This document shows positions 18,348 through 27,208 of a DNA stretch of 64,000 nt, one piece after another (within the stretch, counting starts at the first letter, position 1; each line of letters opens with the position of its first letter). The stretch is from Paenibacillus ottowii (lineage in GTDB: Bacteria > Bacillota > Bacilli > Paenibacillales > Paenibacillaceae): contig NZ_VIJZ01000003.1 of the NCBI RefSeq assembly GCF_006874425.1, forward strand, positions 248,001 to 312,000, in the 5' to 3' direction. The notes below the pieces were generated by a model. It ran no database searches. It had not been told where the DNA came from and was given only the letters and a program-made list of their open reading frames with translations. Made by a program: the position numbers and the translations under genes.

Positions 18348-20147
18348 CTAATCACCACAAACCGCGTTCACTTCTACTGTTGCCGGCGCATCTTCATGCC
18401 GGAAACCGGCAACGATGCCTACACGTTTGAAAAATTTATGAAAACGCTCGTTCGGATGCCCTTTTTCTTTGTATTCAGCGATAATATTCTCCACGATGTC
18501 CGTAATCTGGTCACCCGGAATCCCTTCCGCTACAGGCTGAGCGGCATGAGCATTGCGACCAAACTTTTTGCCGCCGAGAAAAAGATCGTATCCTCCCTTG
18601 CGATAGACGATTCCGATATCCTCCAGCACTGCTCCATAGCAAGCCATGCCGCATCCGTTCAAGGCAATACTCGTTTCCTTGGGCGCCTGTAATCCACCAA
18701 GTACAACCTGTAGATGCTCAGCCACAGGCACAGCGTCATCTTTCTCCATATTGCAGAAGTCGCACGCCTTCACCTTAAACACATCGCCGATCGGCATGAC
18801 AATGAATCGCTCATCCCGTAGCCGTCCGACTAGTTCCTCGGGGTCTGTGCACGGCACGCGCAGCACGATTTGATGATCTGGCGTGTATTCCAGCTCACCA
18901 TCATCACCCGCTACGTCAGCGAGCAGTGCCATCTGCCGAGCGGTGAACTTCTTGTTTCCCACACCAGGGGAAACACCTACCTCAAACAGCGCAGGCTTGC
19001 CAAAGCCGCCTGGCGCTTTCCCAGCCGCAGCCCCTGCTCCGGCCTCTGCTGACGTTCCGGCGGCGCTCACGACAGCAGGCGCTTGCCCGCTCCAGCGAGC
19101 GTTGGCCTCGCCTGGCAGCTTGCCACCGACAGCAAGGCGGCCGAGCGCCTCTGCGGCCAGTGATGCCCCGGTTTGCTTCGCAGGCGTAGCCTGCACGGCA
19201 GCCATCGCTTGCGGGCGTGTCTGCGTGGCAACCGCAGCGCCGCTTGCGGAGGGCCCGGTGGGCGCAGTCAGTGCTGCGCCCACCTGCGGTGTATCCAGCG
19301 CGCGATCCTCTTGCGCGCCCAGCGACCACGGCTCTGCTTCCGTACGAAGTCTCTGATGCGGCTTAAGCGCTTGCTCAGTCGTATCCAACGTGTATTTGCG
19401 CTGATAGCCGCGCGGAGTCACGATTAAGCCGTCATACACTGTCGTTGAGGAATTGCCGATGATTACGGTCGTCAGCATCCCAATATCATGGTTCAGCATA
19501 TCTTCCAGCGTCGTTACAATAACCTGCTGACGTTCACGATAAGCACTCTTTACCAACCCAACCGGAGTCTGCGGATCACGGTAACGGAGCAAAATGGACT
19601 GCGTCTCCACGATCTGGCGGGTACGCCGGCCACTGCGCGGGTTGTATAATGCAATTACAAAATCAGCCGAAGCCGCAGCTTCTACACGCTTCACGATCGT
19701 TTCCCACGGGGTCAGATGATCACTCAGACTGATCGTGCAAGCATCATGCATCACCGGCGCCCCCAACAATGAAGCACAGGATTGGATAGCCGAGATCCCC
19801 GGCACGACTTCTACCTCAACTCCGTCCTCGCGGCGCCAGCCTTTTTGCATCAGCACTTCGTACACCAGCCCTGCCATGCCATAGACCCCCGCATCTCCAC
19901 TGGAAATGACGGCTACCTTCTTGCCCATCTCTGCTTGGCGAACCGCCTCTTGTGCACGGCTCACTTCCTCTGTCATCCCTGTGCGTACAATCTCCTGACC
20001 ATTTAGCAACGGACGGATCAAATCAACATAGGTGTTGTAGCCGATAATGACCTCACTTTCAGCCAGCGCATCCAACGCCCGTTTTGTGATATGTTCCATA
20101 TCTCCTGGTCCAAATCCAATCACCAGCAATTTTCCTAATGGGCTCAT
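18348..20147 (-). CDS. cbiH: CbiH60: cobalt-factor III C17-methyltransferase fused to a nitrite/sulfite-reductase-like iron-sulfur domain
   Basis: First gene of the operon, 599 residues. Residues 1-250 are the tetrapyrrole methyltransferase (LLVIGFGPGDMEHIT, VISSGDAGVYGMAG, FVIALYNPRSGRR). Residues about 385-599 resemble half a nitrite/sulfite reductase, with C462-x2-C465 and C499-x3-C503 as probable 4Fe-4S ligands. This architecture is known as CbiH60 in B. megaterium, where it performs C17 methylation and ring contraction to cobalt-precorrin-4. A 120-residue linker rich in Ala, Pro, Gly and Thr joins the domains. AGGAGG lies six bases before the ATG at 20147; the ATG at 20165 has none. Confidence 0.93.
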   Translation of the reverse strand: MSPLGKLLVIGFGPGDMEHITKRALDALAESEVIIGYNTYVDLIRPLLNGQEIVRTGMTEEVSRAQEAVRQAEMGKKVAVISSGDAGVYGMAGLVYEVLMQKGWRREDGVEVEVVPGISAIQSCASLLGAPVMHDACTISLSDHLTPWETIVKRVEAAASADFVIALYNPRSGRRTRQIVETQSILLRYRDPQTPVGLVKSAYRERQQVIVTTLEDMLNHDIGMLTTVIIGNSSTTVYDGLIVTPRGYQRKYTLDTTEQALKPHQRLRTEAEPWSLGAQEDRALDTPQVGAALTAPTGPSASGAAVATQTRPQAMAAVQATPAKQTGASLAAEALGRLAVGGKLPGEANARWSGQAPAVVSAAGTSAEAGAGAAAGKAPGGFGKPALFEVGVSPGVGNKKFTARQMALLADVAGDDGELEYTPDHQIVLRVPCTDPEELVGRLRDERFIVMPIGDVFKVKACDFCNMEKDDAVPVAEHLQVVLGGLQAPKETSIALNGCGMACYGAVLEDIGIVYRKGGYDLFLGGKKFGRNAHAAQPVAEGIPGDQITDIVENIIAEYKEKGHPNERFHKFFKRVGIVAGFRHEDAPATVEVNAVCGD

Positions 20148-20220
20148 CGTGCTCCTCCTATTCATCCTTTTCAGGGCAGCTATACTAACTAATTCATTAA
20201 TTTATGAACATCTATAACTC

Positions 20221-20249
20221 GAAAAACCCCATCCTGCCCGGATGGGGTT
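20221..20249 (-). terminator. Riboswitch-linked terminator before the cobalamin operon
   Basis: On the minus strand AACCCCATCC pairs perfectly with GGATGGGGTT around a five-base loop and runs into five T. It lies between the cobalamin aptamer and cbiH60, so it is the probable expression platform: B12 binding would favour termination. Confidence 0.85.
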
Positions 20250-20466
20250 CCTATGTACGTATCTCTCTCATCAGACGAAACAGCGTAAGAAGACAGTTCT
20301 TGTCTCCCTCCAACCTGCCGTTGTTTTCCATCTGTTTTGTTTACGCTTCAAACGCTGCTGCACGTTCATATCCACGCAAACCTGTAACCAACATGGAAAA
20401 AGCAACGTGTGCCTGATTTCCTGATTTTCGTACACCCATCCTCTCCGCGAAGGTTAACGGTGCATA

Positions 20467-20634
20467 CAGATCAAGGTAGGTCTCCTGGCTTGGCATCAAC
20501 GGATTCTTTCGTCTTCCCCGTTTTGTACGAGTGACCATTTTAAAAGAATCCTCTTCCTTACAGTGGCGGGACCGCTCGGGATTTGCACCCGATTCCCTGT
20601 TACCCTTTGCTCAATCGCAAAGGCACCTTGTCTG
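20467..20634 (-). ncRNA. Cobalamin riboswitch controlling the cbi operon
   Basis: The minus strand carries the conserved aptamer core: GGTGCAAATCCC, then GCGGTCCCGCCACTGTAA, and the B12 box GCCAAGCCAGGAGACCTACC at 20475-20494. CAGACAAGGT and ACCTTGATCTG at the two ends can form the closing P1 stem. About 320 bases separate it from cbiH60, including the terminator. Confidence 0.95.
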
Positions 20635-20657
20635 TCCGCTATTTGATTATGGGTCTT

Positions 20658-20687
20658 ATCATAACCTTGCCTCAATCAGTTGTGCAA
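20658..20687 (-). promoter_or_regulatory. Promoter of the cobalamin operon
   Basis: Minus-strand -35 TTGCAC (20682-20687), 18-base spacer and -10 TATGAT (20658-20663), directly upstream of the aptamer. The same two hexamers precede the metE riboswitch. Confidence 0.6.
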
Positions 20688-20701
20688 GCACGAAAAAAGC
20701 T

Positions 20702-21256
20702 TTATTTTAAGTTCTCTGCTTTATTTTTTAACATATGCAGCAATTCGTCCGGGTCCGCAGAGATACTCAGTAGCGCTGGATGATCAGCTCCGGTAAACCC
20801 TTCCTGAACGCTATGACGTACCATTTCTACCAACGGGTCAAAATATCCATTTACATTTAGCAGCCCAATAGGCTTGTGGTGAATACCAATTTGCGCCCAG
20901 CACAATACCTCGAACAGCTCCTCAAAGGTTCCCAAGCCACCCGGAAGGGCTATAAATGCATCGGCCATCTCGCTCATTGCCGCCTTACGTTCATGCATGC
21001 TTGCTACCTCAATAAACTCGGTAACTCCCCGATGTACGATCTCTGCATCAAATAACAGGGTCGGCATAATACCGGTGACCTGACCGTCACCCGCCAGCAG
21101 TCCATCCGCCACCTCACCCATCAGCCCTCTGCTGGAGCCACCATAGATCAGACGGATATGCTGGCGAGCCATGGCTTCCCCCAGCTTGCCTGCCGCCTCT
21201 ACATATACCGATGAATGTCCAGGTCTGGACCCGGCAAATACACAAATAGAATTCAT
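20702..21256 (-). CDS. LOG-family protein (probable nucleoside 5'-monophosphate phosphoribohydrolase)
   Basis: Soluble enzyme of 184 residues with a Rossmann-like start (ICVFAGSRPG) and the LOG signature: HERKAAMSE followed by LPGGLGTFEELFE at about residues 95-110. Family members hydrolyse cytokinin-riboside or other nucleoside 5'-monophosphates to base and ribose 5-phosphate; many bacterial copies act in nucleotide turnover. AGGAG lies eleven bases before the ATG at 21256; an upstream TTG at 21280 is less likely. The gene lies just upstream of the cobalamin operon promoter and reads toward it. Confidence 0.88.
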   Translation of the reverse strand: MNSICVFAGSRPGHSSVYVEAAGKLGEAMARQHIRLIYGGSSRGLMGEVADGLLAGDGQVTGIMPTLLFDAEIVHRGVTEFIEVASMHERKAAMSEMADAFIALPGGLGTFEELFEVLCWAQIGIHHKPIGLLNVNGYFDPLVEMVRHSVQEGFTGADHPALLSISADPDELLHMLKNKAENLK

Positions 21257-21358
21257 TAACGTCTCAGCTCCTGTCCTCAAGTATCATGCATCGAAACTTA
21301 TTCATTATATTAGACAAATATTTTCGCTATAACAAAAAACTTTATCGATGCATGTCCA

Positions 21359-21394
21359 ACAAAAAAAGATAAAGACCTCGCAGGCCCTTATCTT
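21359..21394 (-). terminator. Terminator of the hemD-like gene
   Basis: Minus-strand hairpin: AAAGATAA pairs with TTATCTTT and an inner GGCCT with AGGTC around a GCG loop, ending in a run of seven T. It isolates hemD from the LOG gene. Confidence 0.75.
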
Positions 21395-21457
21395 TATTTT
21401 ACGCTGGATTCGTAAATATAAGTTCATTTTCAGCTTACAGCACTATCGTTGTCTAAC

Positions 21458-22315
21458 TCATTTCAAATGACCATTCACGCTCTTCAAGCCGTAGCCATGC
21501 ACCGAGTCACTATGCTCAAAATATTTGCCCAGCTCCACCATCATCGCGCCCATGCGCTCTTCAGTTGGGAACACAATTCGTTCAATTCCCTCTTCCAAAA
21601 TGGATTGTGCGGTCACTTTGCCTACCGATACAGCAATGACATCTTCACGAAAAGCTTCCAGCAAATCTTCAATTCGGTTGTGCTCTCTGGCATATTGGGC
21701 CAAAAAACGGATTTGCGGGCCACTCGTGAACGTGACAGCATCAATCTTACGCTGGATCACATCGTCCAGCAATGCCTGCAATTTTGCTTCTTCAGGTGGG
21801 ATATGCTTATAAGGAAGTACTTGGCGAGTCACTGCCCCCTGCTCATTCAGCCACTCTACCAACCGGGGGGCCGGATCTCCATGCAGTTGCAGCAGCACTT
21901 CCTTCCCCTTCAGATCATAAGGGACAAAGGCTCGTGTCAGCCCGATCAAACTTCCGTCCTCGTCCCGTACTGCTGGCGTAAAGCCACGCTTTTTGAGTCC
22001 ATTGACCGTCTTGTAGCCTCGTGCCGCAATGTTGGAGGATTGCAGCAGCTCTATAATTTGCTCAGCCACGCCCATGTCCTCCGCCATATCGAACAGAGCG
22101 TCCAGTCCCATACCTGTCGTAAAGATGTACCAGTCCGGAGGGTTCTTCACCCACGATACAACAGCGTTGCGCAGCTCGATGTCATCCAGAAAAACCGTGC
22201 CCTGGGCTGGGCGCTCTACCGGCTCTCCTCCCATCTTCATAACTAACAGCGCCATTTCTTCTGCTTTACGGGGACCGGCAAGAGCGACTCTCTTACCTGT
22301 CATGCGTTGTGCCAT
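21458..22315 (-). CDS. hemD: Uroporphyrinogen-III synthase-like protein
   Basis: HemD-fold protein of 285 residues. The N-terminal GKRVALAGPRKAEEMA, the DWYIFTTGMGLDALF segment and the second-domain DAVTFTSGPQIRFLA and VSVGKVTAQSILEEGI are characteristic. HemD converts hydroxymethylbilane to uroporphyrinogen III, the last precursor shared by heme, siroheme and cobalamin, which fits its place next to the cbi operon. Other hem genes are absent from the window, so this may be a second copy or a stand-alone locus. AGGGAGG precedes the ATG. It has its own terminator. Confidence 0.87.
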   Translation of the reverse strand: MAQRMTGKRVALAGPRKAEEMALLVMKMGGEPVERPAQGTVFLDDIELRNAVVSWVKNPPDWYIFTTGMGLDALFDMAEDMGVAEQIIELLQSSNIAARGYKTVNGLKKRGFTPAVRDEDGSLIGLTRAFVPYDLKGKEVLLQLHGDPAPRLVEWLNEQGAVTRQVLPYKHIPPEEAKLQALLDDVIQRKIDAVTFTSGPQIRFLAQYAREHNRIEDLLEAFREDVIAVSVGKVTAQSILEEGIERIVFPTEERMGAMMVELGKYFEHSDSVHGYGLKSVNGHLK

Positions 22316-22416
22316 GCTGTTGCCTCCCTTGTAGAAGTCGTATTTCTTTCTACCAAGTATACAATTAGAGAGACAAAAGACAAATAAGAATTACTTTTCC
22401 GCTAAATACAGTAAAC

Positions 22417-23571
22417 TTATAATTGGGCGTGTCCTGTTTCACTTCCCTGCGGGCCTTCTTTCTGTTCACTTCTATCCCTCTCCCTGGTGGATGATGACTT
22501 ATCGTTATCGTTCCCTTTAGATTTGGGTCGAAGCAGCATCCATAACACCAAGGGCATGAATACAAAGAAAATGACCATCACCGCAGTCCATTCCCGGCTG
22601 AAATCATAAATTTGTACTGTGTTGGAAAACAACATAAACGAACAGACATAACCTAACAAACCTACGGGCCATACCATCAGACTCCCCCAGGCATGAGTAA
22701 ACATACGCTTGATCGCGAGACTGGTAACGTACAGGTCAACTCCAATCTTTATAAGAAAGGTTGGTACGGTCAACGCTGCTACGAATAAGTCGAATCGATC
22801 CAGAAAATCGGTTAGCTGCAACTGACGTACCAGTTCATACGATGGATAAAACAGCCGTGACAAGATAGGCACACCAATTACCAACTCCGACAGCAATACC
22901 AACAAGATCATATAGACAGTTCCGGTCAAATGCCCAAACCACGCACTACGCCCATTATAGCTCTTTCCCGGGAGGACAAAGGGAACGATCATGATATCGA
23001 CCATATATCCCATCATACGCCAGCTACCCTTAATCACTCCCTCTACTTCCGGATGTAAATAGGGTCTCAACATTGAAAAATCCATATTACGGCCGAAAAA
23101 AAGCGGCATAGTCAGCAGTGTCACAATCAATAACGGGACAAAAATCTCCGCCATATTGACCATGGTGCTTATTCCGCCTTTAGCCATAAATACCAGAGTC
23201 AACAACAAAATAAGAGAAGTGATCACAATCGGAGTCAGCGGCAAAAGCACCACCTCTACCAGATCGGTAATAATCCTCAAATCCCGCGCAAAAATGATGA
23301 GGAATAAAATAAGGTAGATCGCAAGCAGCGCACGCCCCAGCACAGGGTGAGAGCTTACCATCGCCTGCATCAAATCCTGATCAGGGAAACGGCGTTTGAG
23401 TTTCAACATCGCCCAGATCGGCAAGCATAGCACGATAGCCGCAATTACACAGGTCCAGTAGGCATGCTGGTTCGCGTAATCTGCTGCCTGCGCCGGAGCA
23501 TGTATAAGGGTTATTCCGCTCTCCATCAATACACCAAGCAGCACAATTTGTCTGGTTGTGAACTGTTTCAT
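22417..23571 (-). CDS. Spore germination permease, GerAB/GerKB family (ger operon 1)
   Basis: Membrane subunit of a germinant receptor, 384 residues with about ten hydrophobic segments, related to the APC amino-acid permeases. The N-terminal FTTRQIVLLGVLMESGITLI is typical. In the GerABC model this subunit binds the germinant in the spore inner membrane. The frame extends 71 codons further upstream, but AAAGGAGG lies ten bases before the ATG at 23571. It is the last gene of operon 1, after gerA, gerC and a small D-type gene. No terminator was found behind it. Confidence 0.9.
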   Translation of the reverse strand: MKQFTTRQIVLLGVLMESGITLIHAPAQAADYANQHAYWTCVIAAIVLCLPIWAMLKLKRRFPDQDLMQAMVSSHPVLGRALLAIYLILFLIIFARDLRIITDLVEVVLLPLTPIVITSLILLLTLVFMAKGGISTMVNMAEIFVPLLIVTLLTMPLFFGRNMDFSMLRPYLHPEVEGVIKGSWRMMGYMVDIMIVPFVLPGKSYNGRSAWFGHLTGTVYMILLVLLSELVIGVPILSRLFYPSYELVRQLQLTDFLDRFDLFVAALTVPTFLIKIGVDLYVTSLAIKRMFTHAWGSLMVWPVGLLGYVCSFMLFSNTVQIYDFSREWTAVMVIFFVFMPLVLWMLLRPKSKGNDNDKSSSTRERDRSEQKEGPQGSETGHAQL

Positions 23572-23614
23572 GCAGGTACATCCTCCTTTTGCCCGCAGGC
23601 ATCCATTACACGAT

Positions 23615-23839
23615 TTACAACGTAGAGGGGAGCCACATATCAATGAAACGAGCCACCCATGTAGCCACATAAATACTGCTCTTTGTCGATGTGCCGTAAA
23701 TCCAGATACCAATGCTAATAACATACAATACGCGGGAGACCCAGCGATTGACGGCGGGTGCATTGCTAATACTTTTACGGTCAACCAGATACATAAAGAG
23801 CATAGCCAGCAATAAAGGCCATAGAAATACTTTATTCAT
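23615..23839 (-). CDS. Small two-segment membrane protein of ger operon 1 (candidate D subunit)
   Basis: Seventy-four residues with two hydrophobic segments (about residues 4-18 and 35-52). Its ATG overlaps the gerC stop by eight bases and follows GGAG, so it is translationally coupled. Small two-helix D subunits encoded inside ger operons are known in Bacillus, where they modulate the germinant receptor; position and topology fit that role. The 43 bases to gerB carry the gerB ribosome binding site. Operon 2 has no equivalent gene between gerC and gerB. Confidence 0.75.
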   Translation of the reverse strand: MNKVFLWPLLLAMLFMYLVDRKSISNAPAVNRWVSRVLYVISIGIWIYGTSTKSSIYVATWVARFIDMWLPSTL

Positions 23840-25049
23840 TCTGGATTCGCTCCTTTTTGTACCCGAACGGTTTGGTGACCGCGCCGATATTCTCAATATG
23901 CACGACCGGATCTATGGTGATTTCCACCTTGGGATAGAGTTGATCCCATTGAGGTTTAATCCGTTTCCATTCCTCCGGGTGACTTGTAATAATAGCCCTG
24001 CCCAAGCCAAGTACATCTGAATGATACTTTTGCTGAATCACATGGACAGCCGCTCCCAGTTCCCTCTTGATCTCCTCAACTGTCTGCTGCTCCAACCACT
24101 TCAAATTCTCTTCGTTGGAAATATCAAAATCCGTCTCATTTTCCTTCACATTCCCATTGCAGTCCAGTCGAACGGTCATTGCAATCTCATTCCCCTGAAT
24201 ATGGGGTTTAATATTGACTCTATTTTCAATGAGATGGACAGATATGTAACCTTTACCCTTGGGAGGAGTGACAAATATCTCTGTCTCCTTGGCTTGCTCC
24301 ATACCCAACAGCAGAAAGCGACTGAGGTGGTTATCAATAATCCCTGTTACCCTATCTTGGCGAAAGACAGCCAGTCCATCGATCTGAATATTTGTCTTCC
24401 TGTCTTTAAGGCTAGCTGGTCCATTCTTCACCAGAGACATTACTGGTACCACTGGATCAATGCCATCCAGCAGAATGGAATTCATCAGCAGCTTCACGGA
24501 ACGAGGTTCTTTCATATAGGAAAAGTTGAGCTCACGTATCATTTCCGCTGGATATTGCTCAATCGGAGCATCTGCCTGAAGCATCTCCATCGCTGATCCC
24601 TTCGTGATAACAATCAGAGAAGACAGACGGTTTTGTGGAATACGTGCAATAACATCCATCATTTTGCTAATTCCCTCTCGTGCCAACGCCTCGCCGAACA
24701 GCAGCACCCGTCGATGAGAGTAATTCAGCGTCCGCGATACCTCCCGCTGTTCCTCGGCGATTGCCCCCCGAAAGCTCGGGCCTGTTTTGGACTCTAGATA
24801 GTATGACTTCGTACCTCTGGTACCTCCCCCTCCTCCTGTGCTGCCCGAAGAACCGAGCTGTCCAGGCAGAGCAATTTGCATCGTGATCCGGTATTGGTCA
24901 CCTTCCTTATCCAATCCAGTACCCATGACAAAGGCCACATCATTCACTTCACGGCGATCCCAACATCCTCCCAGAAGAACAGAACAAAGCAGCAGACAAC
25001 AGAGCACAGCCACTTTACGCATTTGTTGTGTATTTGATGTGGGCTTCAT
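23832..25049 (-). CDS. Spore germination lipoprotein, Ger(x)C family (ger operon 1)
   Basis: Outer-face lipoprotein of a germinant receptor, 405 residues. A signal peptide ends in the lipobox LLGGC, followed by the family hallmark WDRREVNDVAFVMGTGLD. The remaining sequence matches the three-domain GerAC/GerKC fold, with the conserved C-terminal HVIQQKYHSDVLGLGRAI-like region. The ATG at 25049 overlaps the gerA stop as TGATG and has GGAGGG at six bases; the two codons upstream in frame lie inside the ribosome binding site. Confidence 0.92.
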   Translation of the reverse strand: MKPTSNTQQMRKVAVLCCLLLCSVLLGGCWDRREVNDVAFVMGTGLDKEGDQYRITMQIALPGQLGSSGSTGGGGGTRGTKSYYLESKTGPSFRGAIAEEQREVSRTLNYSHRRVLLFGEALAREGISKMMDVIARIPQNRLSSLIVITKGSAMEMLQADAPIEQYPAEMIRELNFSYMKEPRSVKLLMNSILLDGIDPVVPVMSLVKNGPASLKDRKTNIQIDGLAVFRQDRVTGIIDNHLSRFLLLGMEQAKETEIFVTPPKGKGYISVHLIENRVNIKPHIQGNEIAMTVRLDCNGNVKENETDFDISNEENLKWLEQQTVEEIKRELGAAVHVIQQKYHSDVLGLGRAIITSHPEEWKRIKPQWDQLYPKVEITIDPVVHIENIGAVTKPFGYKKERIQNE

Positions 25050-26674
25050 CACCATCCCTCCTCGGTTTCAGGCGATCCATTCATCTTTTTCTTCTCTCGT
25101 TTGTTGTTGTCCCTACCAATCCAGGAAGGACGTTTGACCATTTTCCACCAAGGCGCACGGACGATGATATCCTTCTGATCCGTATGGTTATACGGGCTAT
25201 ACCCACTCATATAAGGAACGCCAAACGATGTTAGCTTGGTTAAGTGCGTAGCAATCAGTGTTGTCGCAATAATGATGCCAAACAATCCAAATAAACCGGC
25301 CATCAGCATGATTGGAAACCGCAGCAGACGAACCGTGATCGCGAAATTAAAACGCGGTATGGTAAACGACGCAATACCTGTGAGCGACACAACAATGACT
25401 ATGGGCGCCGATACGATCCCAGCCTGTACTGCGGCCTGCCCAATAACGAGCGCGCCGAGGATACTGACGGCCTGACCGACCGTTTTGGGGAGACGAATCC
25501 CTGCTTCCCGCAATGCTTCAAAAGAAACCTCCATCATCAACGCTTCCACCAGAGCCGGAAAAGGGATGGATTCACGAGCCGCCGCAATACTCAATATGAG
25601 TGTCGTCGGTAGCATATCCTGATGATAGGTCGTCACCGCTACATATAATGCGGGCAGAAAAAGAGCCATGAAGAGAAAAAGAAAACGAATCCAGCGCACC
25701 ATATTACTGATGAAAAAGCGCTCGTAATAATCTTCGCTCGCTTGCATCATCTGCCACATCGTGACTGGTCCTATCAGGGCAAAAGGCGTTCCATCCACAA
25801 AAATGGCAAAACGTCCTTCCAGTAATTGCGCGGTGACGGTATCCGGACGTTCCGTGTATTCCATTTGCGGAAACGGCGAGAACGGATGATCTTCAATCAA
25901 CTCCTCGATATATCCAGTCTCCAGAACACCATCGATTTTAATATCGCTGAGGCGTTTTTTAACATCCTCCACCATCTTCGGATCTATAATCCCTTCGATA
26001 TAGGTAAGGACAACGCTCGTTTGCGTTTCTTTTCCGATGGTCATGCTGTACATTTTGAGCTTGGAGGTCTTCAACTTGAATCGCAGCAGTGCCGTATTCA
26101 CGCGAAGTGTCTCAGTGAAGCCCTCACGCGGTCCGCGAATAACCGCTTCCGTCTGCGGTTCCTCCACGCCACGGCGGACGCCCCCCTTGGCACTGAAAAT
26201 ATACGCACGAGCCGTGCCGTCTACGAACAGAGCGGCATTGCCATCCAGAATCGCTGCTGATACCATCTTCCATTCGTCCATCGTTTTGGTCTGGGACATG
26301 GATATACGAGTCTCATCCAGCGGCTCCAATTTGCCGTTGACTTCAGGGTCCTTGAGCATCATGCCCAAGATGACGGGCCGCAGGATATGATCCTGCAAAT
26401 CCTCTGATTTTACCGTACCTTCGAAATAGGCCAATAGCCCTTTTCGCTCAGGAGAAATCATGAGCTCTCGGTAGACAATATCAGAGCATTCCTTGAAAAT
26501 ATCACGCAATGCAACCAAATTGTCTTCCAGACTGCTGCGCAGCGGCTCTTCCATCCATGAAGACTCAGGCTGCCCTTGGGGTACACGAGAATTTCGTGGT
26601 TTGCGATTAGCGGCTGGAATCGCTCTCCGGCTCCACGGTAACTTTGGCAACTTGGGAAAGCGTCCTTTCTTCAT
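25049..26674 (-). CDS. Spore germination protein, GerAA/GerKA family (ger operon 1)
   Basis: Largest subunit of a germinant receptor, 541 residues. The N-terminal half is soluble with the ERKGLLAYFEGTVKSEDLQ segment; the C-terminal half has about five membrane helices with ESIPFPALVEALMMEVSFEALREAG and GVPYMSGYSPYN, both family signatures. GGGAGG lies seven bases before the ATG at 26674; the 22 extra codons upstream lack a site. Recent work places this subunit as a channel component; ligand is unknown. A sigma-G-like promoter lies about 50 bases upstream. Confidence 0.93.
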   Translation of the reverse strand: MKKGRFPKLPKLPWSRRAIPAANRKPRNSRVPQGQPESSWMEEPLRSSLEDNLVALRDIFKECSDIVYRELMISPERKGLLAYFEGTVKSEDLQDHILRPVILGMMLKDPEVNGKLEPLDETRISMSQTKTMDEWKMVSAAILDGNAALFVDGTARAYIFSAKGGVRRGVEEPQTEAVIRGPREGFTETLRVNTALLRFKLKTSKLKMYSMTIGKETQTSVVLTYIEGIIDPKMVEDVKKRLSDIKIDGVLETGYIEELIEDHPFSPFPQMEYTERPDTVTAQLLEGRFAIFVDGTPFALIGPVTMWQMMQASEDYYERFFISNMVRWIRFLFLFMALFLPALYVAVTTYHQDMLPTTLILSIAAARESIPFPALVEALMMEVSFEALREAGIRLPKTVGQAVSILGALVIGQAAVQAGIVSAPIVIVVSLTGIASFTIPRFNFAITVRLLRFPIMLMAGLFGLFGIIIATTLIATHLTKLTSFGVPYMSGYSPYNHTDQKDIIVRAPWWKMVKRPSWIGRDNNKREKKKMNGSPETEEGW

Positions 26675-26720
26675 TCTTATTCCTCCCTTTACGAATGAAC
26701 CGAACACGTAACATGACCTA

Positions 26721-26751
26721 TAGGATGTACCAGCCTGCAAAGGATTATGTA
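26721..26751 (-). promoter_or_regulatory. Sigma-G-like promoter of ger operon 1
   Basis: Minus strand: -35 TACATA (26746-26751), 18-base spacer and -10 CATCCTA (26721-26727), close to the forespore sigma-G pattern. It lies 47 bases before the gerA start. No good sigma-A pair was seen there. Confidence 0.5.
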
Positions 26752-26781
26752 TCCAATGCGCTCATCATCTTGAATGCATAA

Positions 26782-26810
26782 CAAAAAGACCCTGCAATGA
26801 TGCAGAGCCT
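26782..26810 (-). terminator. Terminator of the pirin / small-protein unit
   Basis: Minus-strand CTCTGCA pairs with TGCAGGG around TCAT and is followed by TTTTT. It lies about 45 bases past the stop of the 112-residue gene and precedes ger operon 1. Confidence 0.7.
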
Positions 26811-26854
26811 CTGAAAGCTGATTATAATTCGGACATGAGTGATTAAAAGAATAA

Positions 26855-27193
26855 TTAGTCTCCCCAATAGTCCTCGGGATGGTATTCAATTTTAGAACCG
26901 GCTTCGAACGTAAGCTCACCGAGCTGACCATGATACTGCACACTTTCCGGGGTCACGTAATACCAGTGCTTTACTACGGGTCCACCATCTGCCGGCGTTA
27001 CAAAACGAAAAACGTTCAGTTCCTCGCTGAATCGCACAATCGCCTCTGCCGCCTCGCGCGGCAACTCTTGAAGCGTGAAGCAAAACACGCCGTCTGCCAA
27101 TTCCAAATGACAATCGAAATGCTGCCTACGGCTGTCAGCAAAGCTGCGCCCTGTAACGGCATGCTTGATCAGCCATGTTTCCTGCTGCGCCAT
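26855..27193 (-). CDS. Hypothetical small protein downstream of pirin
   Basis: I do not recognise this 112-residue protein. It is soluble, predicted mostly beta-strand, with aromatic-rich C-terminal sequence (HWYYVTPESVQYHG, YHPEDYWGD). AAAGGAGG lies eight bases before the ATG at 27193, a strong site; a GTG three codons upstream sits inside it. The gene follows the pirin stop by only 15 bases, so the two are one operon with a shared terminator. Confidence 0.75.
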   Translation of the reverse strand: MAQQETWLIKHAVTGRSFADSRRQHFDCHLELADGVFCFTLQELPREAAEAIVRFSEELNVFRFVTPADGGPVVKHWYYVTPESVQYHGQLGELTFEAGSKIEYHPEDYWGD

Positions 27194-27208
27194 TGTGCGC
27201 ACCTCCTT

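Noticed and set aside
20341..20538. Open frame across the cobalamin riboswitch
   Set aside because: It covers the aptamer and has no ribosome binding site; the RNA element explains the conservation.
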